Source: B69-G16 sp964501905 | Lineage (GTDB): Archaea; Thermoproteota; Thermoprotei; Thermofilales; B69-G16 | Assembly (NCBI GenBank): GCA_964501905.1 | Contig: CAZCTW010000004.1 | Span: forward strand, 62,001 to 126,000 | Length of the DNA stretch: 64,000 nt | Reading direction: 5' to 3' | Shown: positions 52,444 to 61,418 of the stretch, in pieces | How positions within the stretch are numbered: position 1 is the first letter of the stretch | Layout of the letters: the number at the start of each line of letters is the position of its first letter | Notes under the pieces: model-generated | Databases searched by the model: none | What the model was told of the DNA's origin: nothing | Seen by the model: only the letters and a program-made list of their open reading frames with translations | Translations under genes and position numbers: made by a program

Positions 52444-53367
52444 TCATTCTAACCTAGGGTAAACGACGACCTGTCTCCTATTCCTAGCTAGCCCTATCCT
52501 CACAACATCTCCTATCTCCTTTCCGGCTATGAGTTTTTGAAGGTCCCGAACGTTGAAAACGGGCTCTCCGTCAATAGATAGTATTATGTCGCCCGCTCTT
52601 ATACCGCTTCGGTCAGCCGGGCTACCGGGTTGGACGTAGACCACTAAAGCTCCTCTCTCAACCGGTAGGCCGTGAGACCTAGCCAGGTTGGGTGTAACGT
52701 CGACACAGTTAACGCCTAAAAAGGCTCTCCTTATCCTCCCATACTGGAGTAGCTGGCTCAGCGAATCCTTGATGCTGTTTATCGGTATGGCAAAGCCAAT
52801 ACCCTGAGCAAAGGGTATGATAGCCGTGCTTATGCCCACAACTTCTCCCTTTAAATTCACGAGGGGGCCTCCACTGTTGCCGGGGTTTATAGCAGCGTCC
52901 GTCTGTATCACGTTTTCTAAGACGACCGTTGGGGATTTAATCGTCCTATTCAACGCGCTTATAACACCCATAGTGACTGTTGGAGGACCTTTAAGACCTA
53001 GAGGGTTGCCTATAGCCAGAACTATCTGACCAACTTTAAGCTTATCTGAGTCGCCCAGTTTTAGAGGCTTTAATCCTACGTCTTTAACTAATTTTAAAAG
53101 CGCGAAATCGCGTCGGGGATCGCGTCCGATTATCCGAGCGTCTACGAGACTGCCGTCTCTCAAAACTACCTTGACTCTATCCACATTAGCTACCACGTGG
53201 TTCGAAGTGGCTATATAGCCTCCCTCGTGCACAACAAAGCCCGATCCAACCCCCTTAAGCGGCAGGGGGATTAAAAAGAGGTCTAGAATTTTCACAGTGG
53301 TTATGCCTACGACGCTAGGGCTAACTTTTTCGACGACCTTGGTTATAGCCTCTTCCAGTTCAAACAT
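52444..53367 (-). CDS. HtrA/Deg-type serine protease without signal peptide
   Basis: The 307-residue protein is a trypsin-like protease with triad H57 (TSNHVV), D87 (RRDFALLKL) and S165 (NPGNSGGPL), followed by one PDZ domain (FLGVNCVDVTPNLA, GSPADRSGIRAGDIILSIDG). It starts directly at the protease domain (FELEEAITKVVEKVSPSVV) with no signal sequence, so it is probably cytoplasmic, unlike bacterial DegP. It is encoded upstream of the surface protein gene and 32 bp after AlaX, same strand. A role in protein quality control is known for the family. Confidence 0.92.
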   Translation of the reverse strand: MFELEEAITKVVEKVSPSVVGITTVKILDLFLIPLPLKGVGSGFVVHEGGYIATSNHVVANVDRVKVVLRDGSLVDARIIGRDPRRDFALLKLVKDVGLKPLKLGDSDKLKVGQIVLAIGNPLGLKGPPTVTMGVISALNRTIKSPTVVLENVIQTDAAINPGNSGGPLVNLKGEVVGISTAIIPFAQGIGFAIPINSIKDSLSQLLQYGRIRRAFLGVNCVDVTPNLARSHGLPVERGALVVYVQPGSPADRSGIRAGDIILSIDGEPVFNVRDLQKLIAGKEIGDVVRIGLARNRRQVVVYPRLE

Positions 53368-53399
53368 TAAAGCACCGATTTTATAGTAACGGCCTGCTA

Positions 53400-54131
53400 T
53401 TAATCGATAACCTTATACCTAACTCTTACGATGCCCTTTCCTTTAGCCTCCCTCTTCAGGAGTTTAACGCCTTTAACTTCGCCCGTACTCTTAACGTGTG
53501 TCCCGCCGCAGGGAATGGCGTATAGCCCCTCTATCTCGACTATTCTAAAAAGCTCTATACCCTCGTGAAGCTCTGTTAGCTTCTCGTGAAACCTGGCTAT
53601 GTACTTCTCTGCATCCTTTCTAGGCAACCAGAATATCTTAACCGGGATATCCTTCTCCACTATAGAGTTGATCTGCTCCTCCAATATCGGCAGGTCTTTA
53701 GCCAGTATTCTAGCCGTAAAGTCGTCGTAGCTCTGCTCTACCCCAAGCGCCCCTCCCGCAAACCGTACATCCCAGCCAAAGTTCTTTTTTATAACGTAGC
53801 CGAGGATATGCGCTGCAGTATGCATCCTCATCAATCTATAACGCCTACTCCAATTTATAGAGCCGTCTACAGAATTCCCAACTTTCGGTCTCCCGCCCTC
53901 AACCCTACCGGAGTGAAATATAAGCCCCCTATCCTCGTAGACTTCCTCAACGTTCATCTTCCACCCAGGCCCGCTAAGCAAACCGATATCGCAGGGCTGA
54001 CCACCGCCCCCGGGGTAAAAAGCGGTCTGGCTTAAAGCTACAGCGGTCAACTCTCCCTCTGCCACTTCGACGACTTCAGCTTCAAACTCCCTTAGGTAGG
54101 CATCTTCATAGTATAGCTTTCGAGTTTTCAA
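53400..54131 (-). CDS. alaX: AlaX-type alanyl-tRNA editing protein
   Basis: The 243-residue protein has the editing zinc site HxxxH in RMHTAAHIL and the C-x3-H pair in IPCGGTHVKSTG, with the AlaX-M/L-like TAFYPGGGGQPCDIG. It hydrolyses misacylated Ser-tRNA(Ala) or Gly-tRNA(Ala) in trans. The TTG start at 54131 is favoured by GAGGGGGC five bases before it and by the typical N-terminus (LKTRKLYYEDAYLREFEAEV); the frame is open to 54197, but a TATA-like box occupies that region. Confidence 0.9.
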   Translation of the reverse strand: MKTRKLYYEDAYLREFEAEVVEVAEGELTAVALSQTAFYPGGGGQPCDIGLLSGPGWKMNVEEVYEDRGLIFHSGRVEGGRPKVGNSVDGSINWSRRYRLMRMHTAAHILGYVIKKNFGWDVRFAGGALGVEQSYDDFTARILAKDLPILEEQINSIVEKDIPVKIFWLPRKDAEKYIARFHEKLTELHEGIELFRIVEIEGLYAIPCGGTHVKSTGEVKGVKLLKREAKGKGIVRVRYKVID

Positions 54132-54208
54132 GTTAGCCCCCTCAAATATCACGATGACAAAATATTTATTTTCAATTCCTAAAGAGCTTAAGTACATTAA
54201 TACCTCTC

Positions 54209-55330
54209 TTAGTCCTCAAAACTTTCTCCGCTAGAATACTCGGGAGGGGGAGGCGGATAGGGAGGCTTTTCTCTTCTCTTAACTGCATAGATGAGCACGG
54301 CGCTCAACGCTATAAAGGCTATGAATAGAAATGTCACGGTGAAGGGTTTAGAAGCGATAAGCGAAGGCTCGACGCTTACCTCGTCTTTCTCTTCTACTAA
54401 GCTGATGCTCTCCGAGTCTAACAGGTGGTCCTCGTACCAGACCTCTACTCTAACCTCTCTCTTCCCCTCTAAGGGGGCTGGGATGAATACTGTTTTAACC
54501 TCCCCCTCTTCCAGGTAGATTTTCCTCGTAACGTCTAACCCTTCTCCAACCAATCTGACGAAGAAGTAGCCGGGTTTTCCCAGCTGCCTCACAACCACTT
54601 CTACTCCTCTAGCCTTAACTTCGACGTTCACTATCCGGACTTTATAGCCCGCTATCTTCTCGGGAAGCTTTAAACCTGGAATGTAAAGGTCTAGTATGTA
54701 GACGTTTGGAGCTTCGGGCTCGTTATAGTTCATCCATAGGATTCTGGTCTCAGAGACTTCCGTAGCGTTTTTAGCGGTTTTGGGCTCCCAAGAGTAGGCT
54801 AATAGCCTAACCTGAGGATCTAGTTTTATCTCGATAACGTCTATCCAACTTCTCGGATCTCTACTGGTAAAGCTATCCCTAATTTTCACGCGGTAGGTGC
54901 TATCCTCTAATCTCTCAATAAAGTCGGTGGTATTAAGGTGTATCAAAACCTCCACTACATAGGCCCCCTTAAACTGAACCATTTTACCAGTGCCGTAGAC
55001 GTCGCACAAGACATACTCTTCAGCGTCCTTATAGACGTGGGAAACTATCTCGTATTTCACCTTTTTAGGATCTGAGGTGAACAGTAATAGAGCAAACATT
55101 ATGTGGGTATCTTCCTCAGCTCTAAGCTCCTCTTCTATCTCTGGCTTACCGAACCAGCTTTCTCCCTCAGCCGTGAAGGGGTGTAGTTTCTGCTTAACTA
55201 TAACCGTTCCATCGGCATTGAAATAGAGCTCAAAATTTAAGGCATACCACAATTCCTGCCCGGTCACAGTTTCGGGGATCAATGAAGCGCATATCAATAA
55301 TAGGAGCATTGCCAACAGGTACTTCTTCAC
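54209..55330 (-). CDS. Membrane-anchored surface protein of unknown function
   Basis: The 373-residue protein has a signal peptide (KKYLLAMLLLLICASLIPE), a beta-rich outer region (about 25-325), one transmembrane helix (FTVTFLFIAFIALSAVLIYA) and a basic/proline-rich cytoplasmic tail ending PPYPPPPPEYS. It overlaps the transglutaminase-like gene by 1 base (TAGTG), so the two are co-translated and probably work together at the cell surface. No catalytic motif is seen. Confidence 0.7.
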   Translation of the reverse strand: MKKYLLAMLLLLICASLIPETVTGQELWYALNFELYFNADGTVIVKQKLHPFTAEGESWFGKPEIEEELRAEEDTHIMFALLLFTSDPKKVKYEIVSHVYKDAEEYVLCDVYGTGKMVQFKGAYVVEVLIHLNTTDFIERLEDSTYRVKIRDSFTSRDPRSWIDVIEIKLDPQVRLLAYSWEPKTAKNATEVSETRILWMNYNEPEAPNVYILDLYIPGLKLPEKIAGYKVRIVNVEVKARGVEVVVRQLGKPGYFFVRLVGEGLDVTRKIYLEEGEVKTVFIPAPLEGKREVRVEVWYEDHLLDSESISLVEEKDEVSVEPSLIASKPFTVTFLFIAFIALSAVLIYAVKRREKPPYPPPPPEYSSGESFED

Positions 55331-56340
55331 TAGCCCCCCCTCCTGAATTCAAGCTCTATATACTCCAGTTTTAGGTAGCTTGGAATTACAAACTCCAAAA
55401 GCCCGCTCCCGTAAAAGGTTCTACCTTCAACTCCGAAGGGGACGTGTAGATTCGAGAAATCTCCAATTTTAGGTTGGCTTAAATCTTCGAGCATCTCAAC
55501 GTCTATCCAACCCCACGGGGGGATGTAAACCTGAACCCACATATGCCCGCCCCAGTGCGTGAGCAGAGACATATCTTCCCGCAGAGAAGCATTCAACCAG
55601 TGTTTTTCCTCGTGGCTAGTCAGTAAAAAGCCGAATACCGTTCTAGCGGGCAGGCCGAGTATCCTAGCTAGAGTTACATAGGTATCCGCGACTTCTACAC
55701 AGTCTCCGTAAACGGCTAGATCGAACCCCTTCTTAATCAAAGCATGGTCTGAGCCTTTTCTCCCTCTAGTCATCTCATACACCAAGTGGTCTTGAATCCA
55801 CCTCGCTAGCTTTTCCGCGGTTTCTAAGGGATTGTCGCTGTAAGCAATTTTATACGCTAACTTTCTCAAAGTTTCGTTGTTAATGTTCCAGTATATGCTA
55901 TCGTCTGTGTAAACTCTAGCTATCTCGAGCGGAGGCCATAAAGCCTTTTCTCTATTCAAGCGCATCTTATAACCGCTAACCCTGACAGTATAGGTTAGGT
56001 TTATCCACAACTTGCCGCCTGGCTCTACCTCTATGAATACCAGTGCGAATACATTTCCCTCTTCATCCCTTTCATATCTCAGGGGCTTAGGCTCTACCTT
56101 TAAAACTTCACAGTAGACTCGGCTAGTGTTCCTGGGTATTGACAAGTAAACGTACTCTCTTACAACTCTATCCAGCTTATTAACTAGTAGTGCTCTCTCC
56201 TGTACTACATAAGTGTAGTTGTAGAATTCCATGCTCAGGCTAGCTATAGTTCCTTCGTCGTTTGCTGGCTTCTCAGCGAAGCCGAGTGGAAGCAGGAGAG
56301 CCAGTAGTAGAATCGCAATTAAGGTTAGTTCCTTTTTCAT
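55330..56340 (-). CDS. Secreted transglutaminase-like protein
   Basis: The 336-residue protein has a signal peptide (KKELTLIAILLLALLLPLG) and a transglutaminase-like cysteine protease fold with C214 (YGDCVEVADTYVTLARILGL), H266 (WGGHMWVQVYIPPWGW) and D280. An N-terminal beta domain precedes it (about 30-140). It could crosslink or cleave surface proteins; the family includes proteases and peptide transferases. It has a partner membrane protein directly downstream and diverges from the discoidin-like gene at 56428. Confidence 0.8.
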   Translation of the reverse strand: MKKELTLIAILLLALLLPLGFAEKPANDEGTIASLSMEFYNYTYVVQERALLVNKLDRVVREYVYLSIPRNTSRVYCEVLKVEPKPLRYERDEEGNVFALVFIEVEPGGKLWINLTYTVRVSGYKMRLNREKALWPPLEIARVYTDDSIYWNINNETLRKLAYKIAYSDNPLETAEKLARWIQDHLVYEMTRGRKGSDHALIKKGFDLAVYGDCVEVADTYVTLARILGLPARTVFGFLLTSHEEKHWLNASLREDMSLLTHWGGHMWVQVYIPPWGWIDVEMLEDLSQPKIGDFSNLHVPFGVEGRTFYGSGLLEFVIPSYLKLEYIELEFRRGG

Positions 56341-56427
56341 ACACGTGAAGATTAGCCTAGAGCATATAAATGTTTAAGCTTTCGCTATCGGAAGAGTTAA
56401 ATCGCCAGTTATAGTTATAGTAAATTG

Positions 56428-56991
56428 ATGTACGCCGGTAGGATTTTAACTCTCTCTCTATTATTCCTCCTAGTTTTAGCAGCTTACGTTTTACTAGCCT
56501 CCCCGGAGGAGGAGAAATGGTGTATATCATTATCTTGCGTGGGGGAAGACCACTTAGAAGCAGAAGAAGCCAAGAGAAGGGCCGGAAACCCGTGCTGGGG
56601 ATGGCTAGCAACTCACACATACCATCTTCCCTACCCTATGAGGATATCAGAGATAGACGTTGAGGTGAAGATAGGGCCTCTAGATATCCCCGGCAGGGAG
56701 GGTAGGCTCTTCTTAGAGATTAGTCCGGACGGAGAATACTGGAAAATAGTGAAAACTTTACACGTAAAGTCCGGAGATAAATACGAATTTAAAGCGGAGC
56801 TAGAAAAATCGCAAGAAGCAGAGTATGTAAGGCTCAGAGTAACCCCTCCGCCCTTTACCGGCGAATGGATTTCGGTAGACTACTCTGCGGTTAAAATTTG
56901 CGAAACAAAGGAAAAAGTCGGGATATGCAACACGGCCTTAGTCTCGGCTTTGCTGGCTTTTCTCGCCTTAGCCGTTAAGTCGCGACTGTAA
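56428..56991 (+). CDS. Surface protein with discoidin (F5/8 type C)-like domain
   Basis: The 187-residue protein has a signal peptide (RILTLSLLFLLVLAAYVLLA) and a beta-sandwich with ISEIDVEVKIGPL, EISPDGEYWKIVKTLHV and EYVRLRVTPPPF, typical of F5/8 type C domains that bind sugars. A C-terminal hydrophobic anchor (about 165-184) follows. Several cysteines are present. The ATG at 56428 may be leaderless. It is divergent from the transglutaminase gene. A glycan-binding surface protein is a reasonable inference. Confidence 0.65.
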   Translation: MYAGRILTLSLLFLLVLAAYVLLASPEEEKWCISLSCVGEDHLEAEEAKRRAGNPCWGWLATHTYHLPYPMRISEIDVEVKIGPLDIPGREGRLFLEISPDGEYWKIVKTLHVKSGDKYEFKAELEKSQEAEYVRLRVTPPPFTGEWISVDYSAVKICETKEKVGICNTALVSALLAFLALAVKSRL

Positions 56992-57125
56992 TAATTCACT
57001 TTTTATTCTGAAAACGTCAAAGATATTACACATATATTTTACCCTTTTCAAGTTATCCTTCACATGTTTTCCTCTATTTTATGAGTAGAAATATGTTTAT
57101 TAAGTAAAAGGTCTACTATGACCTC

Positions 57126-58277
57126 ATGGAGGTATTGATAGTACAGATGACTGGCAACTATCCCATAGACATAGGAGGCCCCGCTACAGTAGCCTATTAC
57201 TTAGCGTATAACCTAGCTCTAAAAAAAGTAGATGTATCTATGGTCATTCGGATAAAAGAACGAGGTGAGCTTGAAAAATTAAGAAGTACACCTGAGTTTC
57301 GAAAATTAGAGGAGAAGATTTCGATAAAAACAGTAAGGATAAAGTATGATTTCAAAAATATGGTAAACCTGCCCGGAGTTCTATACAAAATATATAAAAC
57401 GACCAAAGAGTTTAAACCAGAAAACTACCGCATTGTTCACTATAATTCTCCCCCTGTCGATGTAACCCTGCTATACCCCTTAAAATCTAAGGGAAAGAGC
57501 AGGCAGACAATAACTATTCACGGAGGACTCTTCTATGAGAGTGGAAACTTGGTCGGGCGCTTAATAGTGAAGAAGTACTCCGATCTTTTTCATAGAGTGA
57601 TAGTCTTAAATGAATTTTCTAAAAAACTCGCGTTGAAGGCAGGTTTTAAAGAATCTAATATTGAGAAAATACCCAACGGAGTAGATATAGACTATTTCAA
57701 CAGTTTGGAGGTAATACCCCTTAAGGGGGATCCCTCGATAATCTACGCTGGGAGATTAACGAAAGTGAAAGGCGTGGACGTGCTCTTAAAGGCTTTCTCC
57801 CAGGTTTTAAGAGAATACCCGAACGCTTACCTGTACATAGTGGGAAGCGGGGGAGAGGAAGGATATTTAGCTAGGCTAGTAGAGAGGCTAGGTTTAACGG
57901 AAAACGTGGAATTTACGGGTTTTATCCCCTCCATCAGGAAAGTCCATCAGTTCATAAAATCGGCGGATATCTTCGTGCTCCCATCATATATGGAGAACTT
58001 TAGTATTTCTCTTTTAGAAGCCATGGCTTCTAAAACTCCGATAATAGCATCAGATGCTGAAGGTAATCTAGAGGTGTTATCGAGTAAAGAAGCTCTATTT
58101 TTCCGACGTGGGGATTATAGAGAATTGGCGGAGAAAATAGCATTGCTAGCTGGGGATAAAAATTATAGTAGTAGGTTAGCTGAAAGAGCGTACAGCTTAG
58201 CGGCTAGCAAGTATTCTTGGAGCGTTATCGTGGACCGGTATCTCCGAATTTTTAAAGATTTAGCAGGCGAGAGTTAA
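57126..58277 (+). CDS. Family 4 (GT-B) glycosyltransferase
   Basis: The 383-residue protein has GT-B features: an N-terminal glycine-rich start (DIGGPATVAYYLAYNLA), the linker VIVLNEFSKKLALKAGF, nucleotide-sugar site SIIYAGRLTKVKGVDVLLK, and E-x7-E in ENFSISLLEAMASKTPI. It uses a nucleotide-activated sugar to extend a lipid-linked or surface glycan. It is the first gene of a chain of overlapping genes (57126-61355); the next starts at its own stop (TAATG). Confidence 0.9.
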   Translation: MEVLIVQMTGNYPIDIGGPATVAYYLAYNLALKKVDVSMVIRIKERGELEKLRSTPEFRKLEEKISIKTVRIKYDFKNMVNLPGVLYKIYKTTKEFKPENYRIVHYNSPPVDVTLLYPLKSKGKSRQTITIHGGLFYESGNLVGRLIVKKYSDLFHRVIVLNEFSKKLALKAGFKESNIEKIPNGVDIDYFNSLEVIPLKGDPSIIYAGRLTKVKGVDVLLKAFSQVLREYPNAYLYIVGSGGEEGYLARLVERLGLTENVEFTGFIPSIRKVHQFIKSADIFVLPSYMENFSISLLEAMASKTPIIASDAEGNLEVLSSKEALFFRRGDYRELAEKIALLAGDKNYSSRLAERAYSLAASKYSWSVIVDRYLRIFKDLAGES

Positions 58278-59275
58278 TGGTCTTGTCAAGTATTCCTCTA
58301 AAAAACTCCCCCAAACCTCTACACATTCCTACTTTCGATGGCAGTGGTCAGGCGGTCCACCCGGACATAGTTAAAATAGGGGATTCTGGGTACGTACTCG
58401 CATTCACCCCCTATCCCTACTCTAGCGAGCTGTACGAGAATCCCTCGATACTAGTTAGCCGAGACGGGATATCCTGGTCTGAAGATGAAATTAAAAACCC
58501 CGTGGTTCGGCCTAAGGTAAGCGGCGAGCTTACCAGCGACCCGGACGTAGTATATGCGAAAAACCGCTTTTACCTATTTTACATAAGTTGGAAATGGGGC
58601 GGAAAGTTGTTTAAAAAGGCCAGGGCTCTCCTGAAGCAATATACTAAGCAGTACTTCGCCGCCGTAACTCTCGTTACCTCAACTGATCTTAAAAAGTGGA
58701 GCGAACCTATTCAAGTTTTAAAGAGCGGGGGAATCTCCAGTTTTTCGCCTTTTACTAGGTTAATCGTAAGCCCGTCTGTTACATGGGATGGAATATTTAG
58801 AATGTGGTATGTTAAAGTCTTCGGATGTACTGATTCAAGTCCACGCGTATACTATAGGGAAAGCTTAAACGGAGTAGAATGGAGTAGGGAGAAACGAGTA
58901 TTTATTAAGCTTCCCGAGGGCGAGGTTTTATGGCATATTGACGTCGAGGAGCTAAGCGATGGTCGCTATTTAATGGTCATCGCTGCCTACCCTGAGTCGG
59001 CAAACTGTGGAAAAGTGAAGAATCTATACCTAGCTGTGTCGAGCGATGGTTTAAACTGGAGGACCTATGAAAAACCATTACTTGTCACGGGTCCTGAAGA
59101 GTCGTGGGATAGCGATAGCCTATACAGATCAACTTTTATAGTAGAAGACGGGAGGCTATGTCTATGGTATACGGGTTCGCGGAGAAAGATATGGAGAATA
59201 GGATACACTCATACAGAAAAACCTCTTTTCGATGAAGAGGTATACTCCTTAAACGTAGTCAAGGCGGAATTATGA
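58277..59275 (+). CDS. Five-bladed propeller glycosidase-like protein (GH43/GH130-like)
   Basis: The 332-residue protein has repeated strands of the beta-propeller type: HPDIVKIGDSGYVLAFTPYP, SDPDVVYAKNRFYLFYISW, SDGLNWRTYEKPLLV and DGRLCLWYTGSRRKIWRIGY. These resemble the five-bladed propeller of the GH43/GH62/GH130 families, including mannoside phosphorylases. The catalytic acids cannot be assigned. It is embedded between glycosyltransferases, overlapping both by 1-4 bases, so it is an element of glycan building or trimming, not polymer degradation outside. No signal peptide. Confidence 0.7.
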   Translation: MVLSSIPLKNSPKPLHIPTFDGSGQAVHPDIVKIGDSGYVLAFTPYPYSSELYENPSILVSRDGISWSEDEIKNPVVRPKVSGELTSDPDVVYAKNRFYLFYISWKWGGKLFKKARALLKQYTKQYFAAVTLVTSTDLKKWSEPIQVLKSGGISSFSPFTRLIVSPSVTWDGIFRMWYVKVFGCTDSSPRVYYRESLNGVEWSREKRVFIKLPEGEVLWHIDVEELSDGRYLMVIAAYPESANCGKVKNLYLAVSSDGLNWRTYEKPLLVTGPEESWDSDSLYRSTFIVEDGRLCLWYTGSRRKIWRIGYTHTEKPLFDEEVYSLNVVKAEL

Positions 59276-60402
59276 GAGTACTCGTTTACATTGACGATTT
59301 AAGCATTAAAGGAGGCGGCGAAAGAGTAGCGATGTATTTTCTCAAAGCTCTACTGCGCAACGGCATCGACACCTACTTCCTAACACTAACTGAGGTCAAC
59401 ACCTTCGAAGAAATAAACGCCTATTATAGAAAGAACCCAGGGAAATTCTTTAAAGGATGGACGTTCTCGCGCCTCCTCTACATAATCCCCAAAAAAACGA
59501 AGATTATAAGCATAGCTTTAGACTACATATTCTTAATTTCTACGTGTTTACAGCTCTTCCTAGTTAACCGAAAGGCAAAGCCGGATGCTTACATAGTCAT
59601 CGTAAACACGACGTGCCAAAACGCCCCCTTCATACTTCACGGAAAACCGATCATTTCATGGGGTCTAACACCCTTCAAGAAAAAATGGACACTTCCCCTC
59701 CACAATATTTTGCTAGAATTGGGTCTAAGGAAGGGATGGCTTATCCTAGTAGTTGGATCAAAACGGCAGAAGCAGGCGTCTGATAGAGAGTACGGGATCT
59801 ACGCAAAGGTTATCACAGTAGGCTACGACGATGAGTGGTTTAAATATTGTGGAGGGAGAAAAGTTAGAAATAAGATAGTTTATATCGCGCGGATATCACC
59901 GGAAAAAAGAGTGGAACTAGCTATTGAGGCGGCCAAGTTGTTAAAAGAAAAGTATGACGACTTTAAGCTTATAATAGTGGGCTATCCGCAGAACAGGAGG
60001 TATTACAGAAGGTTAAAAAAGCTAATAGCGGAGTACGATTTGTCAAATAATGTAAAGCTGCTCCCCGAAGACTCCCCCACCGTCATTAGAGAGAACTTGC
60101 TAGAAGCAGAGGTTTTCTGGAACTTTTCTGAGGGTTATGGAGGAGTAGTAAATTATGAAGCTCTGGCGTGCGGGTGTATACCGGTATTCTCCAGAAATTT
60201 TAAAGATCAGATAGGCGGGCACGGATATGTGGTAAACAGCGTCGAGGAGGCAGTCGAAGCTACGGTAAAAATACTAGAAATGGACGATGAAGAGAAAAGG
60301 AAGCAAGCTTTAGAATGCTCGAGATACGCGAGAAAATTCTCTAGGTCGATTTTCGAGAAGAAATTTGTAAATCTCATACGGCTAGTTGTTGGCAGGAGTT
60401 GA
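59272..60402 (+). CDS. Family 4 (GT-B) glycosyltransferase
   Basis: The 376-residue protein shows N-terminal IDDLSIKGGGERVAMYFLKA (glycine loop), a hydrophobic segment (about 75-100) for membrane association, IVYIARISPEKRVELAIEAA, and E-x7-E in SEGYGGVVNYEALACG. It overlaps the 58277 gene by 4 bases (ATGA) and the next gene by 4 (TTGA). The sugar donor is unknown. Confidence 0.87.
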   Translation: MRVLVYIDDLSIKGGGERVAMYFLKALLRNGIDTYFLTLTEVNTFEEINAYYRKNPGKFFKGWTFSRLLYIIPKKTKIISIALDYIFLISTCLQLFLVNRKAKPDAYIVIVNTTCQNAPFILHGKPIISWGLTPFKKKWTLPLHNILLELGLRKGWLILVVGSKRQKQASDREYGIYAKVITVGYDDEWFKYCGGRKVRNKIVYIARISPEKRVELAIEAAKLLKEKYDDFKLIIVGYPQNRRYYRRLKKLIAEYDLSNNVKLLPEDSPTVIRENLLEAEVFWNFSEGYGGVVNYEALACGCIPVFSRNFKDQIGGHGYVVNSVEEAVEATVKILEMDDEEKRKQALECSRYARKFSRSIFEKKFVNLIRLVVGRS

Positions 60403-61355
60403 TTCATATTAAAGAGTGTAAACTATCTGTCGTAGTACCATCTTATAATTCGCACCCCACGATAAAAAAATGCATAGAATCCCTACTTAAACAGGAAATA
60501 GAGGCAGATTACGAGATAATAGTAGTCGATAGTAGCAGCGACGAGGGCGTAGCCGAAATATTAAAAGAGTTTCCGGAGGTAAAGCTTTACCGTTTTCGAA
60601 AACGCCTAAACGCTGGACAGGCCAGAAACATAGGAACAAAAGCGAGCAGAGGAGATATCATAGCATTTATAGACTCCGACTGCGTAGCGCCCGAGAACTG
60701 GCTTAAAAGAATACTCGATGACTTCAATAGATACCCTCAAATCTGCGGCGTTTTCGGAGTTTACACTGGAGGGCGCAGTTTACTAGAAAAAATCTGCGGA
60801 GGAGAATTCCGCAAACAGTCAGGAATCGGTTTCTGTAAAGGCTTTATAGAAGGGAATTGCGCCTTCAAGAGGGAGGTTTTCGAGAAAGGATGTTCTTGGA
60901 GCGAAAGAACTAGATCCCAATACGTAGACTTAGCAAAGTGTATAAGGCTTAAAGTCGGAAAGCCGGTTCTTTGGGATTCCGACCTGAAAGTCCTACATCT
61001 GGGGAGGGTAACGTGGAGAAAATTAATTAAATCTGGTATGTCAAAATTTGAGGAAGATAAAAAATCAAAAATGCTCATGGCTAAATCCCTAGCCTTTTCC
61101 CTAATGTTGTTAGTCGGCTTTGCGTCTTTCCTCTATTACCTGGCAACTATGGACGTCAAAGCTCTTATTCTATCAATTTCCCCGAATATTCCCCTCATGT
61201 ATTACGCGCTTAGAGATCGTATGCTCTCTTTTAAATACAGAATTGTACTCCTCCCATATCTGGTATGGATAAGGTGGGTTTTTTGGTTTGGATGGTTTTA
61301 CGCTTGTATGACGTATTTTTCAGAGAAACAAGGTTCTTATGGAAAAGATGCTTAA
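60399..61355 (+). CDS. Family 2 glycosyltransferase, membrane-associated
   Basis: The 318-residue protein has the GT-A start KLSVVVPSYNSHPTIKKCI, the DxD motif AFIDSDCVAPENW, and two or three C-terminal hydrophobic helices (about 225-305). The TTG start overlaps the stop of the gene before. It resembles the 19481 glycosyltransferase in layout. It probably works on the same lipid-linked glycan as the genes upstream. Confidence 0.87.
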   Translation: MIHIKECKLSVVVPSYNSHPTIKKCIESLLKQEIEADYEIIVVDSSSDEGVAEILKEFPEVKLYRFRKRLNAGQARNIGTKASRGDIIAFIDSDCVAPENWLKRILDDFNRYPQICGVFGVYTGGRSLLEKICGGEFRKQSGIGFCKGFIEGNCAFKREVFEKGCSWSERTRSQYVDLAKCIRLKVGKPVLWDSDLKVLHLGRVTWRKLIKSGMSKFEEDKKSKMLMAKSLAFSLMLLVGFASFLYYLATMDVKALILSISPNIPLMYYALRDRMLSFKYRIVLLPYLVWIRWVFWFGWFYACMTYFSEKQGSYGKDA

Positions 61356-61418
61356 TAGCATAGAAAAATATTCATATGACCTCGATAATATTAGAATATT
61401 AAATACACGTTGGTGAAA

